Shown: positions 45,648-58,166 of the stretch, one piece after another
Layout: the number at the start of each line of letters is the position of its first letter
Position numbering within the stretch: the first letter of the stretch is position 1
The notes under the pieces: model-generated
The model's input: the letters and a program-made list of their open reading frames with translations, nothing else
Told to the model about the DNA's origin: nothing
The model's database searches: none
Origin: Termitomyces sp. T153
Lineage: Eukaryota > Basidiomycota > Agaricomycetes > Agaricales > Lyophyllaceae
Direction of reading: 5' to 3'
DNA length: 64,000 nt
Assembly: GCA_018296165.2 (NCBI GenBank)
Contig: JACKQL020000172.1
Span: forward strand, 1-64,000
Translations under genes and position numbers: made by a program

Positions 45648-48600
45648 TTCCTTGTCATGGATCTTGTAGTTGCACTCTACCACATTCAGGCTCTTGGAGT
45701 AGAAGCTCACCAGATGCCACTTCCCATCCTCCAGGGACTGTTGTGATAGAACAGCTCCAGTGGCAAAGTTGGAGCTGTTGGCTTCCATCTAGAAGGAAGA
45801 GTTGTTGTCTGGAAAGAGGAGGACTGGTTTAGAGGTGACAGTGTGCTTGAGAGCATCAAAGGCCATCTGCTCTGGAAGCCCCCAGCTCCAGGCAGTGTCC
45901 TTTGCAGTGTAGTCAAACAGAGGGCAGGCATGATGCAAAAAGTCCTGGATGAACCTCCAGTAGAAGTTAGCAAAGCCTAGGAAGGCCTGCACTTCCTTCT
46001 TGTTCTTGGGCTCTGCCCACTCTGCAACACCTGCCACCGTCACTGGATCCATCTCCACAGCTCCATGCAAGATGATTAGCCCAAGATACTTGATCTGGGT
46101 CTGCTTGAACTCACACTTCTCCAGTTTGAGATAAAGCTGGTGATGGCAGAGGTGTTCCAAGATAAGGCATGTGATCTGGTGGTGCTCCGACAGCATTCTG
46201 GTATAGATAAGGATGTTGTTGAGGTAGATGCACACTACACCTTTGGCAATGAGGTCCCAGAAGATATTGTTCATCATTGTCTGGAAAGTGGCTGGGCTAT
46301 AGGTAAGTCTGAAGGACATGATGAGAGGTTCAAACAATTCCCAGTTGGTCTGGAAAGCAGCCTTCCATTTGTCTTTCTCCTGGATGTGCACATTATTGTA
46401 GCCCCACCAGACATCTAGTTTAGTGAAGTACTGCACACCCTGGAGGTTATTGATGAGCTTGGAGATGAGGAGGAGGGGGTAGCAGTTTTTCAGGGTCATA
46501 ATGTTAAGAACCCAGTAGTCCTGGACCAGTTGGAGCAAGCTGTTCTTCTTTTTGATGAAGAAGACTAGAAAAGCCCTCTGCAGGAAGGTATCAAGCTTGT
46601 CCTGCTTCTTGGGTGCCAGTGGATAGACCTTACAGCTCAAGTGCTTAGAATCTTTGGCAATAAGTCAATAGCATAGTCCTACTGTTTGCACTCTAGGAGC
46701 AAGTCAAATGAGGCCTTAGAAAACACATTCTCAAACACATGGAGGTATGGAGGCATAATGTCCTGGAACACCCATGGTACAGAGTTAGCAGCAAATGCCT
46801 GGGCCAGCTGCTGGAATGTGGTCTGGCTAGCCCAGATCTCTGTGGTAAAGGGTGGTGAGTGTAAGGTGGTAGTGTAGATCCAGTCTCCAACTTGCACCGC
46901 CTCATCTGGGAGCTCCAGGTCATGTATGCCTCTAAACTCCCCTCCTAGTTCCTCCTCTAGGGCCCCACCACTGCTCCAGTCATCCCTGTAGAGGGCCTCT
47001 CTATGAGGAAACACTAGGGGCAGGGAATTCAGGAGGTCTAGATCCACAAAGGGAAGATGGCTGGTGCAGCATGTCTAGATGGCCATGTGTTCTTAAACTT
47101 CAGCCTGGTGCTCTTCTCTAACCTCAGTAGTGCAGGCAGAGCACCTTCAGGGGCACTGGCCTCATAATTACCTTGCCCCAAGCCTAGTCTACTTTGGGGT
47201 TGTGCTCCTGGAGCCATGTGAAACCAAGGATCATGTCTTGCTTGCCTGAGCTGGTAACAGCAAAGACTGCATGCTTGGCATGATTCTGGTAATGGAGGAC
47301 AAGATCTATTATGGAGTTGATGATGCCAGCTTTGTTGGGCATTCTGTCAAAGTTGAATACCAGAATGGGCTGGAAAAGGGGCTGCATGGTCAGGCTGTGG
47401 TGCTTCACAAACTCTGAGTCTAGGAACAGTCCCATCACTCTGCTGTCCAGGAGAGTAGTGATTCTGCAAGTTTGCTGGGTGTCTGTATCCTTGATTTCTA
47501 CATTGAAGTACAATGAGTTTGTGAACAGGCTTGAGGCCACTATATACCACCAGGATAGTTGGCACTCCCAGGTGGGGCAGTGCTGGCAGAGCCTAGCTGG
47601 CATCAGGGGGCTTGGCTTGAGCTCTAGGATTGGTGTTTGTACATCTGGAGAGGAAAGCTGAGGTTCTTCTGTCTTAGAATGATTAATATTTAGAAGGGCA
47701 ATTTCATTTTCTAACAACAGACATGAGAATCTGTCAGTACTGAGCAACAGAGGCATACACCTCATCTGTTGCTCAGCTAAAAATCCTCCTCCAGGCCCAG
47801 GGGGGGGGGTGTAAGCACCAATCTCCCAAGATCAACTCCAGTGCTGGCTCATCTGGAGATGGAGATCTGGCAGATGGAGCTCTGGCAGCATCCTTTGTGG
47901 CCAATAGTTGCAGGAACAGTTCCTCCTGCTCTGCTGTAGAGAAGTAGTGCAGCTCTAGACCCAATGGGCAATGTCATGCAAAGTGCCCCAGTTTTTTGCA
48001 TCTCCAGCACAGTAGTGGCATGGGGCAGTGTTGGCAGGCTGCATCTATGTCCATGGGAATGCATGGTGGCAAGGGGCATGGTGTAGGGACAGTTGGAGCA
48101 GGGGTGGGTGCTGGGAGTATAGGAGCAGGGTAATGGAGACTGGTGACCAGAGTGGGAGTGCTGTGTTGAGTGCAAGCGGCAGAGCTCTTGTCAGATCTCC
48201 ATGAGCTGCCACTGATCCCAGGCCACCTTGTACCAGGAGGCAATCCATTCATTGTCCAGGTGGCTTTTGGTCAGGTTGTTGATGCACTCTATCAGCATGG
48301 AGTGCAGGCTGTCCCAAAATGCAAGGCATAGTTGGAGACTGTCAGGCTCGGCAGCTTGCTTGACTAGTGCTTAGAAGGAGTTGATGTACTCATCTAGCAT
48401 CTTCTTCTCTTGCCCATACTGCCCTCTGTCACATAGCACTGAAGTAGCAGTTTTGGCAGGGTTGATTGGGAAAAACTCTGCTTGGAAGTCTTTTTTGAAG
48501 GCAGCCCAATCTGCAAAGCTTCCAACACCTCTGGAGCATTGGAACACCCATAGCACATAGGTGGAGGCCTGTCTGGTCTTCATATTTGACAGCACCCAAG

Positions 48601-48830
48601 CTATCTTCAATGCATCAGAGTCAAAGGTGTCTCTGCTGAGGTGGATGTAGGTGAGACAGACTGGAGGAAGCACTCCCTGCCAGAGCAAGCACCATCATAC
48701 ACATCTTGGAGTGTGGAGCATGGGATCCATGGCCAGAGAGTTACTGGAGCTATGGGAGCAACAACAGGAACCATCATGAGTGGTTCCATAGCTGAGGGGG
48801 TGCAGGAATAAGGGGCAGGCACTCTAGCAG
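45648..48830 (-). pseudogene. Ty3/Gypsy gag-protease-RT half, stops in mid RNase H
   Basis: Minus strand: gag capsid-like region (48,690-48,370: RDTFDSDALKIAWVLSNMKT, FADWAAFKKDFQAEFF), CCHC zinc knuckle CWRCKKLGHFAWHC (about 48,000), protease (about 47,450, LLDSRV in place of LLDSGA), and reverse transcriptase (46,640-46,000: FTKLDVWWGYNNVHIQEKDK, PATFQTMMNNIFW, VCIYLNNILIYT, FLGFANFYWRFI). RNase H starts with SSFQMEANSSNFATGAV and ends at NYKIHDKE. The RT catalytic box YLDD has become YLNN, the protease Gly is lost, and several stops occur, so it is inactive. Confidence 0.8.
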
Positions 48831-49660
48831 CACTTGGAGGGATTGGGAAATATGATTGGTGGTCTGATGGTGGGTAGAGAGTTCAGTTGTGTGATGGGTG
48901 AGGAACAATTGAGTCAGTTGCACCTGGTTCTCTAAGTGTAGCAGGCAAGTCCAGGCTTTGTTCTAAGGGGTTGGAGCCTCTAGGGAAGTGTTTGAATTGG
49001 CAAGCTGAGACATAGAATTTTGTAGGTGCTTAAGTCTGGTAGGAAAGTGACAGATAAGAGCTCAGAGGTTCCTTGCAGGCTATGAGAGGCTTCAAGACCA
49101 GAGTTAGAGGCTTTTTCTGAGAGAAACCACTGGGAGTAGCAGCTCAGTCACACAGCTAGCAGAGAGGAATCCAAAGTATATTAGCAAGGTAGTTGATGAA
49201 ACAAATGGTAACTCATCATCTAGCAGAGGGAAATCCAAAGAGAACAAGTCTAAAGATCCCTGCTGCTTAGTGCAGCACATCAGCAGGCAATGGAGGTGTG
49301 GGGAAAACTGTACAGAAGGCCAGAGCTAGCCTTAACCCTAGAGAGGTGCTTGACAAGGAACCACAGGAAGTTCTGAGGGTCTCCAGAGATTTCTGAGGAT
49401 CTGAAATGAGCAGCAGAGATTGCTGCAGAGGTTGGAAATAGATGTCAGAGGTTGGAAATGAAAGTTCCCTGACACTATAGGGTGCCTGGAGGAAGAGAAG
49501 AAGCAGGAATTTGGAAAGGAGCTGAGAATAATAGGATTTGGGGTCAATATTAATCAAGGAACCATTACTCTTTTGGATAATCAGCTGCTGACATAGTCTT
49601 CAAGATCAAGTTATTTATAGAAACTCCTTTGAGATAGCTGCCACTCCATACTTGGCAACA
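48831..49660. other. 5' region of the decayed Gypsy element, no gene
   Basis: No coding domain recognised. By position it should hold the 5' leader and perhaps the eroded 5' LTR of the minus-strand Gypsy, but I could not find matching LTR ends. Confidence 0.35.
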
Positions 49661-49664
49661 GCTA

Positions 49665-51070
49665 GCTAGTCACTTAAATTGGTTGCTAAATGTTCTACCA
49701 TGGGGTTGACATGCACTTATGGAGATGTATCAGAAAATGTCAGGGAAAGATATTATGCATGCAGGTATCTACCTCAATAAAGAAGTCATAATGGACATGA
49801 ACTGGCTAATTGAGATCATTCCAAAATCAATGAGAGTTTGATTCCTGGAGACTACAAAATGGAATAACAATGCAGCTGACATGGTCATGTGGACAGATGC
49901 TAGTCTGAAACTGGGAATGGCTTTTGTTTATGCTGGGAATGGTTTTGTCTACCAATTATCACTCAAAGATTCATCTCCAAAGATTGATATCTTCTTTTTG
50001 GAACTCACTGCAATTCTTCCAGCCATCTTTCACATAGCATCTTTTTCTCATCCACTATGCTGTCTTCTCATCTTCACAGATAGCTTAGATTCAGTTGCTG
50101 TGTTTAACACCTTAGGAGCATCCAAATCCTTGCACAACTCAGTAGTTTGAGCAGTTGCAGGTATTATTCTACAAACAGGAATTGACTTGAGAGTGTGCCA
50201 CATAGTGTAAAAAGACAACATTAAAGCCAATTTATTATCTCAATTGCTCTTCAATGAGTATCAACAAAAATTCCCTGCAGACTGTGTCTGCCAATTTGAG
50301 CCTCTAAAGGGCCTTCTGCCAAAGCAATAAAGAATGTGCTTTTGAGCACATTGGGTGGATTGTTGAACAACAGATTGGCAGTTCACCCTCATATGAAATT
50401 GGATAACTTAGATCCTCTTACTTTATGAAGATTCAAGCTATAGAAAAATCTACTGCAAGCAGATATGCAACAGGTGCCTGTGACTATATAAAATTTTGCA
50501 TTAACCACAATCTTCCACTTGACCCTACTCCACAGTCATTGGCTTGATATATATCTTACACTTCAAAATTTATAGCTTCAGGCCCAAAGTATCTGACAGG
50601 ACTTTGACACTTCATTTGTGATTTTTATTCAGACTTCAATAACAACAGGGCACATTCTTTAGTTCAAGCAACTATCAAAGGTTCAAAGAAAGTACATGCT
50701 AATCCAGTCCATAGGAAACAATCTCTATGCCCACATCACCACATTTGTAATTTTGGCCCAATGCACAGCAGCAGACGTCATGCTGTTTTGATGCATATCA
50801 TAGATCAGGTGAGCTTGTCAAGAGAATCATAAAAGAATCACCCAATTGGAGGAAGGTCTTTAAAAGGTCATCTTTAAAACACTCCAAGCTATATCAGATA
50901 CCACCTTCCATACCTTAAAGCTGACCCATTCTTTCATGGTACTGATATCTTGTTCATTCATCAAGGTATAGCAGATCTGGTATCTCTTCTACAAGAACAG
51001 GTGGAAAGACAAGACAAAATTCATGGTCTTCAGCATGCTCTATTTATAAGAGGATGACCCCTTTGGGTAA
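49665..51070 (+). pseudogene. Tyrosine-recombinase (DIRS-like) retrotransposon, 3' half: RNase H and tyrosine recombinase
   Basis: The plus-strand frame reads MSGKDIMHAGIYLNKEVI, then MVMWTDASLKLGMAFVYAGN and GFVYQLS, with DIFFLELTAIL and LIFTDSLDSVAV, the RNase H type of these elements. It continues with a recombinase-type segment: STASRYATGACDYIKFC, NHNLPLDPTPQSLA, FIASGPKYLTG, ATIKGSKKVHANPVHRKQSL, and IRYHLPYLKADPFFHGTDIL followed by VERQDKIHGLQHALFIRG. There are several stops. The RT is missing; a matching RT half lies inverted at 42.7-43.4 kb. I cannot see a complete R-H-R-Y catalytic set. Confidence 0.65.
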
Positions 51071-51246
51071 CTCTGATGGGTAACTCCAACTCTATCTGGC
51101 CTTAGTCATAGGTATAGCATCATCTCTAGCATATCCAATCAACCAGCTGCCAAGCCCCTGCACTCTCCAGTCAGTATTAGTCAGCCCTTCATAGTCATTA
51201 AACTCTATTTCTCCTTTTGACATATTATTAGTAATTACTGCTTAGC

Positions 51247-52308
51247 TGTCAGGTTCCACTGACTATGGGGGCTCAGCTACACTGGGCAAGTCCTTACTAG
51301 GTGAATGTGATGCCCTGCACTAATAACTTAGCACTCCAGAGTTGGTGTGGAGTGGAGGGGACTTGCAAGGTGAAGCCAATGGGAGTGGTCCAAGCAAGTC
51401 TGGAGTGGTCCAGGGAAGTCTAAGACCAAGTATATTAGGTGTTGGGCTTGGGTGGGCATCAGGAACAAGTTCATAGGCATGCAAATGGATTGTGGGGCAA
51501 ACAGAGGCTTTGCAAGTGATGGGGGTGGAGCCAGAGTTTGATGGGGGATCAATCAAGACTTGATGGGTTCTGGGGCCAAGCGAGGAGTGAGGTCCAGAGT
51601 CATTGTAAGAATGTTTGGGGGTCATAGTGCATGTGCAGAGTTTGAACTAACATCAAAGTTGAAAAGAACTTGAAGAAATAATGGAAATAGAGATAATCAA
51701 GATGAGATGGAGGTGAGACAAGATGAGACTGAGAAGAGAGATAGATTTGAGACTAAAATTGGAAATGGAGACAGAAAGAAAGCATGAGACACAAGTAACC
51801 AGTTGATGCAATATCAAGACTAGAGTATGAAGAGTTACTCTACAACTTATATACTGACTACTAGAGAGCTCTGAGGAATGGTGGGCACAATGGTGGGGCT
51901 TGACAGAGTTACATGAAGTTGATGGGTGTCAGGTATGATTAAGGGGCAGGCTGTGGCAATATTCTGATGGGATCAGTTGGGGATGCAGGCTGCTCTGGGT
52001 TTGTCATGATGCTCTAGAGCAGGTTGGGGGAACTAGGGCAGGGGATCAGGGTGTATGACATGGTCAGGAATGGTGGGGGAGGCCTTGGAAGCTTAGGAGA
52101 GTCAGGGGAAGCATTGATGGCTGTGGAGAAGGCATTGGAGTTGCCCAGAGGGGCTGTTGGGGTTTGCTGGAGAAGCATTGGAGTTGGCCAGAGTGGGCAT
52201 GGAGGGTGTGCATTGGTTGGGGGAGTTTGATGGGGTGTCAGGGGGGGATTCTGGGGGAGTGGGCAGGTTGGGAGCAATGTGCAGAGGTCTAAGGAGTAGG
52301 TTGTGACA
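51247..52308 (-). repeat. 3' LTR of minus-strand Gypsy chromovirus (LTR family G)
   Basis: On the plus strand it starts tgtcaggttcc and ends ttgtgaca, giving TGTCA...TGACA termini in minus orientation. It is the reverse complement, with many C/T and G/A differences, of 58167-59310; for example atatactgactact and gggctcagct match. The text tatatactgactac near 51,855 sits where the other copy has tcagtatataaga, a possible TATA region. Confidence 0.85.
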
Positions 52309-52321
52309 TCATCCCTCCTTC
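52309..52321 (-). promoter_or_regulatory. Polypurine tract of minus-strand Gypsy
   Basis: The minus strand reads GAAGGAGGGATGA directly before the LTR start TGTCAC. An uninterrupted purine run with one T, in this position, is the expected plus-strand primer and fixes the element's orientation. Confidence 0.7.
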
Positions 52322-52441
52322 AGCATTGAGACTCTTGAGACACAGGCTGGAGTTGGCATGGGCAGGGTGTGAGAATTTGAAGTTGAGTGATATTGATCAA
52401 ACCACAGTGAGTGGCAGTGGTGTGGGAAACAAAGTCAAAGT

Positions 52442-54240
52442 ATGGCCACTATTTGTCAGAGGTTCTTTCCCAAGTCATTAAAAGGACCAGATGTACCCTG
52501 GAGTCCCCAAACTTTTGCAATGTCTTCCTCTGAATACTATCCAGCAGCATCCCCCTCTCTTTCTGTGCAATCTTCCTCCTCTTCCTCCAAGGATTCTGAA
52601 GGTCATCAGGATTGTAGGCATGTACAGGTGATGTACCACAGCCATAAGTGCAGTTTTGTTTCTGTGCTCCAAACTGCTGATAGAGTATTAACAGAGTTGT
52701 CTGCAGCTATGGTAGGCCCCTCAGGGCTTTTGTCAGGTGAGGCCCCAGTGCAGTTGGCAGTGGGGGCAGTCCCTGCCTTGCAATTCAGAACCATCCTGGG
52801 CTCTAGGGTGGTCTAGCCCATTCCCTCTGCCTCCAGAGTTGTGCAGGCAGAGGTGACACCAGAGCAGTTTGCAGCTGCTATAGGGCAGGCAAGAGGTCCT
52901 CCAACCCTCAAGTAGTGCCAAGTAGTGGCCCCAGTGAGTGAATAATGTGATTCTACCTAATAATGTGATTCTACTTTTGCCCCAGTTAACCTATTACTGT
53001 AGTGTTTGTCTTGTGTTTGACACAGAGAATAGTGTGACTTTGAGGAGCCTGCACTGGGGCTATAGTGGGATATGTCAGTGTGCCTTTTATGTTGCTTGTG
53101 GCATGAGAAGTGCTCTGTTATGTCAAGTTGGCATGCTGCCTGCATCACCATAAAGCAAAGCTGGGACTGGGCATGGGTCATGGTGCAGATGAAGGAGGGG
53201 TGGTGGGGTAAGGTGTCAGGGAGGGTCAAGAGAACTGAAGGTGGGGGCAGTGCAGAATGTCTGCCAATGAAGGTCAGGCCCCGGCAGGATGAGTGGAGGG
53301 AAGGGGCCCCTGCAGTGCACGACAAGAGCAAGTGGAAGGTGTTCCCCTCACCAGAGGCAGGGCCAAGCAAGTGGGCATGGGAGGAGCAGGCAATGGCAGG
53401 CCCCCCAGGCCCTGCAGTTATTCCCCAACCTCTGGGGCTCTAGTTAAGCAATCTGCAAAGAAGTCATGGTCAGTTGCTGAGGCTTTCCTATGGCTTTGGG
53501 TCAAGGGGTTGGAGTGGACATTGGCTACCTGTGAGGAGGAGGCCCATAAGATTGGGGAGGACCAAGATGCAATGCAGAGGGAGCATGATGAGGCACAGAG
53601 GGACAGGGATGCAGCATGGAGGGATAAAGATGTGGCCATGGAGATGGCCACAGAGTGGTTGATCCAGCTGCAGAAGTTGCAGGCTCATCTGGGGTAGTGG
53701 GAGGTGCAGGCAGAGGTGGTAGCACAGCAGTTGGAGGGGTTGGAGGTGCAGGGGGCTTGGAGGGGGCCTAACATGGGGGTGCTCTGGGCAATGGTGGAGA
53801 GAGTGTGGAGGCAGGAGGAGTGGCTTGCCAACAAGGTGGCCTCAGAGTGGCAGGGGTGCTCCATGAGTCCTTTTTTTTTCTTTCTCTGTTCCTCCTTTAC
53901 ACTGAGCTGACCTCGCTTCAGCAGACTGGGCCAAGGAGCACTGCATCCTTCTTGATGGAGCATTGGCAGCACTGGAGTCCATCCACAATGGGCTGGCAAG
54001 GATGCCCAGAGCCTTCTACTGGAACTGGGGCAAGGGATCATGCAGATGGGGCATTTGCTGGTGGAGCATTGGCAGAAGGCAATGGCAGACTCTGGAGTGT
54101 GGTGGAAGGTGGCAATGGACATGGGGGAGCCTCTTTCAGGACATCTGGACATCTTGGCAATGGTGGTGGCACAACTGGAGGTAGACATGGTGGGAAGGAT
54201 AGTGGAAGTAGAATTGAAGAGGGAGGGGGAATAGGGGATT
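52442..54240 (+). pseudogene. Antisense accessory ORF of Gypsy copy 1 (decayed)
   Basis: Lies between the 3' LTR and the end of pol, on the strand opposite to pol. Segments in order: MSSSEYYPAASPSLSVQSSS (52,519); QAEVTPEQFAAAIGQARG (52,850); a Cys-rich stretch SVCLLCCLWHEKCSV (about 53,075); AGPSKWAWEEQAMAGPPGPA (53,355); a charged helix ending in EHDEAQRDRDAAWRDKDVAM (about 53,590); EEWLANKVASEWQG (53,815); and LLDGALAALESIHNGLARMP (53,950). The same series occurs in copy 2. There are stops and probably introns. I do not know the family; the helix is coiled-coil-like and the Cys/His cluster could bind zinc. Amino-acid similarity is kept across two diverged copies, which suggests past selection. 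Confidence 0.6.
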
Positions 54241-54388
54241 TTCTTGGACTCATCTTCTTGTGCTCCAGGCCTGCTCATACTTTTGTGATATTATGTAATA
54301 TTGTATATACAGCCATTTTTGGACATTCAGCCTGGATGAGTGACTTTTTAGTGTTAAGTGAGAGGGAATGAATAAAACACATAGGGGG

Positions 54389-57300
54389 TTACTCATGGGA
54401 GTTGAATCTCTGATAAGTCCAGAGGCAGGGGTTATGCCCACTGATGCCATCTGTGTTTGCTAGTTCCAGGGGTCCCAGGGCTTGGTGGGTACCTTCAATG
54501 GAAGTCCCAGAGCTTGTCAGGGGCTCTGTTGAGGTTTTTTTGGGGTTCCCAAGTGTTGTCCTCAGGTCCATGGTCCTTCCAGCAGACCAAGTATTGGAGT
54601 CAGCTGTAGATTATGTGGGAGTTGAGGATTTGGTCAACCTCATAGTGATATTTGTCCTCAACTTTGACAGGAGGCAGTCAACTGGGGTGCTGCCCAAGGA
54701 AGGGGTCTGGAGTGTGTTTTTTGAGGAGTTGCATGTGGAACACAAGGTGGAGGCCCTTCAGGCCTGGGGGTAGGTTGAGCTTGTAGGCATATGTGGAGAC
54801 CTTTTAGAGAACTTTGAAAGGGCCAAAACATTTGTAATCAAGCTTGATGGAGGGCCTCTGAGTCTTGAGATTTCATCAATTGAGCCAGACTAAGGTGCCA
54901 GGGGGCCAGTCAGGGGTTGGTTTGCATTGGGCATTGGCATGCTTGGAGTAGGCTTGATTGGCAGTGTTTATCTTGTCCCAGAGGAACTGGTGAAGGGATT
55001 GGAGGTCCTCAGCAACTTTGTGGGTGACATGGGAAGGGATAGCATGAGTTGGGGGTTGTAGCCCTTGTTGGCATAGAAGGGGGAAACTCTGGTGGCAGAG
55101 TGAGGCATATTGTTGTAGGTAAACTCAGTGAGGAGGAGTTCTGCATGCCAGTCATTCTGTAAATAGTTAGTATAGAGGTGGAGATACTGTTCCAAAGTCT
55201 GGTTTACTTGTTCTGTCTGTCTGTCAGTCTCTAGTGATAGGCAGTGGAGAGATTGGTTTTTATTTTGAGTGCCTTACATAGCAATTGCCAAAAATGGGAT
55301 ACAAACAGAGGTCCATAGTCAGAGACAATGTTGTCTGGGAGTCTGTGCTTGGAGAAAACATACTCAAGGAATAATTTGGTGAACTCTGGAGCATTGTCAG
55401 TGGTGTGGCAGGGAATATAGAGGGCTTGCTTGGTGAGGTGGCAGATGACAATGAGGATTGCATCAAAACCTTTGGAGTCAGGGAGTTCAATAATATGATT
55501 CATTGAAATTGAGGACCAGGGGCACTGACTGATGGGGAGGGTCTTCAATAATCCATGAGGGCAGTAGTAGGGTACCTTGGCCCAGAGACACAGGCCCTTA
55601 CATATTGTGTGACATCCTTCTTCATTCCTGGCCAAAAGTAAGTCCAGGAGATGAGCTGAAAGGTCTTACAAATTTTCTGAGTGCCTGCAGAGCTTGTGGT
55701 CATGGTGTTGCCAGAGTATGTCAAGGTGCATGGACTTGTGGTCTGAAGCATAAATTCATCCACTCTGGAGCAGGAAGTGGTGGTCCAGAGACAGCATGAA
55801 GGGGTTTTTGGTGTTTGACTCATTGGCAGAGTTGTTGTAGGGGTTGTGCTAGGTGAAGAAGGAGTCTGGGAGTGAGTTTCTGATTTGGTGGAGGATTCCT
55901 TCTTTATTTAAAATCAACATGGCATGTAGATGTTTGGTGGGGATTACCACTCAATAGTTGAACATGTTCCATCCAGCTTCATATGACTTTTTTGGATACA
56001 TGTTGGACCTCCAAGTGAGGGTGTGGTGCTTTGCACCAAGTTGTCTGGGGCAGTAGTGGATGGTAAAGTCATACTCCAAGAGGGTTTTGGACCATTGAGC
56101 TTGGCAGCAGCTGAGCTGCTTTGTGGTTGTGAAGTATTGCAGATTGTTGTGGTTAGAGTAGACTTAAATGTGGTACAGGGATCCCTTGAGGTAGGCCCAC
56201 TACTGATGGAAGGCTTCAACAATTGTGAGGAGTTCCTTGTCATAGATATCATAGTTGAGCTCTGCAGGGATCATTGAGCAAGTGTAGAAGGCAATGGAGT
56301 GGAGGTCCCTGCCTCTGGGGTCTGACTAGGAGAGTATTCCAGTGATGGCATAGTTGGAGGCATTGCATTTGAGCACAATTGGCAGAGAGGGGTCAAAATG
56401 GTGGAGGACTGGGGCAGAGGTGAAGGCCTTCTTGAGGAGGAGGAATACACTTTGGCACTTGCTGTCCCAATCCCAGGAAGTATCCTTCTGCATGAGTTGG
56501 TTGAGGAGTTTGGTGATTTCAGAATAGTTGTCAATGAATCAGTGATAAAAGTTAGCAAACCCCAGAAATGACTGTACCTCCTTGATGTTCCATGGTGGGG
56601 GCCAGTTGAGTATAGTGTTGACCTTGGTGGGGTCCATGCACATGCCATTGGGAGTGATGATGACTCTGAGGTATTTAATCTCTGTCATGTGGAAGGAGCA
56701 TTTTTCAGGTTTGGTATGGAGGTGGTACTCTCAGAGTCATTCTAGAACGTGGCAGACATGCTCCAGATGCTCCTTGGATGAGTTCAAGTAGATTAGTATG
56801 TCATCCAGGTACACAATAACAAAAACATTGTTTATGTTGTGGAAGATGTTGTTTATGAAATACTGAAAGGTGGCAGGAGAGTTAGTCATTCCAAAGGGCA
56901 TTACAAGGTACTCAAAGAGGCCATAGTGGGTATGAAAGGCAGTCTTCCATTCATGTCCTGGAGCAATCCAGATGTTGTTGTAGCCAGAGCAGAGGTCTAT
57001 CTTTGTGTAGATCTTGGCACTGTGGAGGTGGTCAATGAGGTCTCCAATTAGGGGGAGGGGATACTGGTTCTTTTTGGTGACTTTGTTGAGTCCTCAATAA
57101 TCTACACAGAGTTGGAGTGATCCATCCTTCTTCTTGGCAAACAAGACCAGAGCACCAGTGGTGGAGATTAAGGGTGTATGAAGCCCTTGCCAAGCATGTC
57201 ATTGAGGTACTCCTTCAGGACCCAGAGCTTGATCTCAGACATGTTGTAGATTTTGCCAAACAGGGGCAAGGTGCCTTCTTCAAGATCAATCTTGTAGTCA

Positions 57301-58166
57301 TAGGAGCGGTGTGAGAGAAGTTCTTTGGCACTCCCTTCAGAGAACACATCAGCAAATTCATGATACTCTAGGGGAACTACTTCATATAGGATCTGTTCCT
57401 CTGTTTTGCACTCTGGCAGGGTAGTTTCTATATGGAGATGCTCCTCCAATAGGGCTGGCATGATTTGTAACTGGAAGGCAGGGGGTGCCATCTTGTAAGA
57501 TGCATGCAAAGGGGACAGCACTGATGATTTTAATGTTGAGGTTTCCAGAGTCAATAGGGGTGGGCAATGGAGTGGCAGTGGTTGAGTCCAGAGTAGTAGC
57601 AGAGTTGTTCAGAGGGGTTGAGCATCACTGGTTGGAGTACTGCAGGCCTTTTTATCAATTCTGGGATATGTTGGGGGGCAGCCATCATGATTTGATCAAG
57701 GGTGACCAAGGTGAGGGTGCATTTTCTTCACCTTCTGGGTTGCCATCAAAAGTTGAGGAGCTTTGTGTCATTCCAGGGGTGCTAGCACTAGGGTCAGGGA
57801 TGTTGGAGCCCAAGATGGACTGGAGGCAGAGGGGGATGGCAGCTGCTAGACTTGCTTCAGGGCTGGAAAATTGCATGGTAAGGTTCTTTCAGTCAAAGTT
57901 GGAGTTGATGTCTTGCAGCTATGAAAGTCTGAGCACAATCAAAGTTGACAGGGGGAGTTGAGTGACAAGAAGCTGGGCCTGGAATTGTAGGTCATTGTTG
58001 AGGTGAGGGTGTTGTCATGGTATTGGGTGATTCCTGTTGTGGCAGGGCTCCCATCAAAAAGTTGGAGCTTGAAGGATTTGTCAAGGTCATTGCATCAGAG
58101 ATTAAGTTGACTGCTGATGAAGGTGCCAGAGGCACCACTGTCAATGAGGGTGGGGATGATCTTGGG
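54389..58166 (-). pseudogene. Gypsy chromovirus pol (copy 1): protease, RT, RNase H, integrase, chromodomain
   Basis: Minus strand, from the right edge: protease IIPTLIDSGASGTFISSQLN (58,160-58,100); RT with [35 protein letters not shown] and intact [10 protein letters not shown] (57,190-56,500); RNase H IPAELNYDIYDKELLTIVEA (about 56,250); integrase ISMNHIIELPDSKGFDAILI, DIVSDYGPLF-like core and LSTAYH (55,550-55,240); chromodomain LPPVKVEDKYHYEVDQIL (about 54,670); end at 54389 (DGISGHNPCLWTYQRFNSHE). Many stops, mostly at codons that suggest CpG loss. Gag is missing because an LTR replaces everything right of 58,166. Confidence 0.85.
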
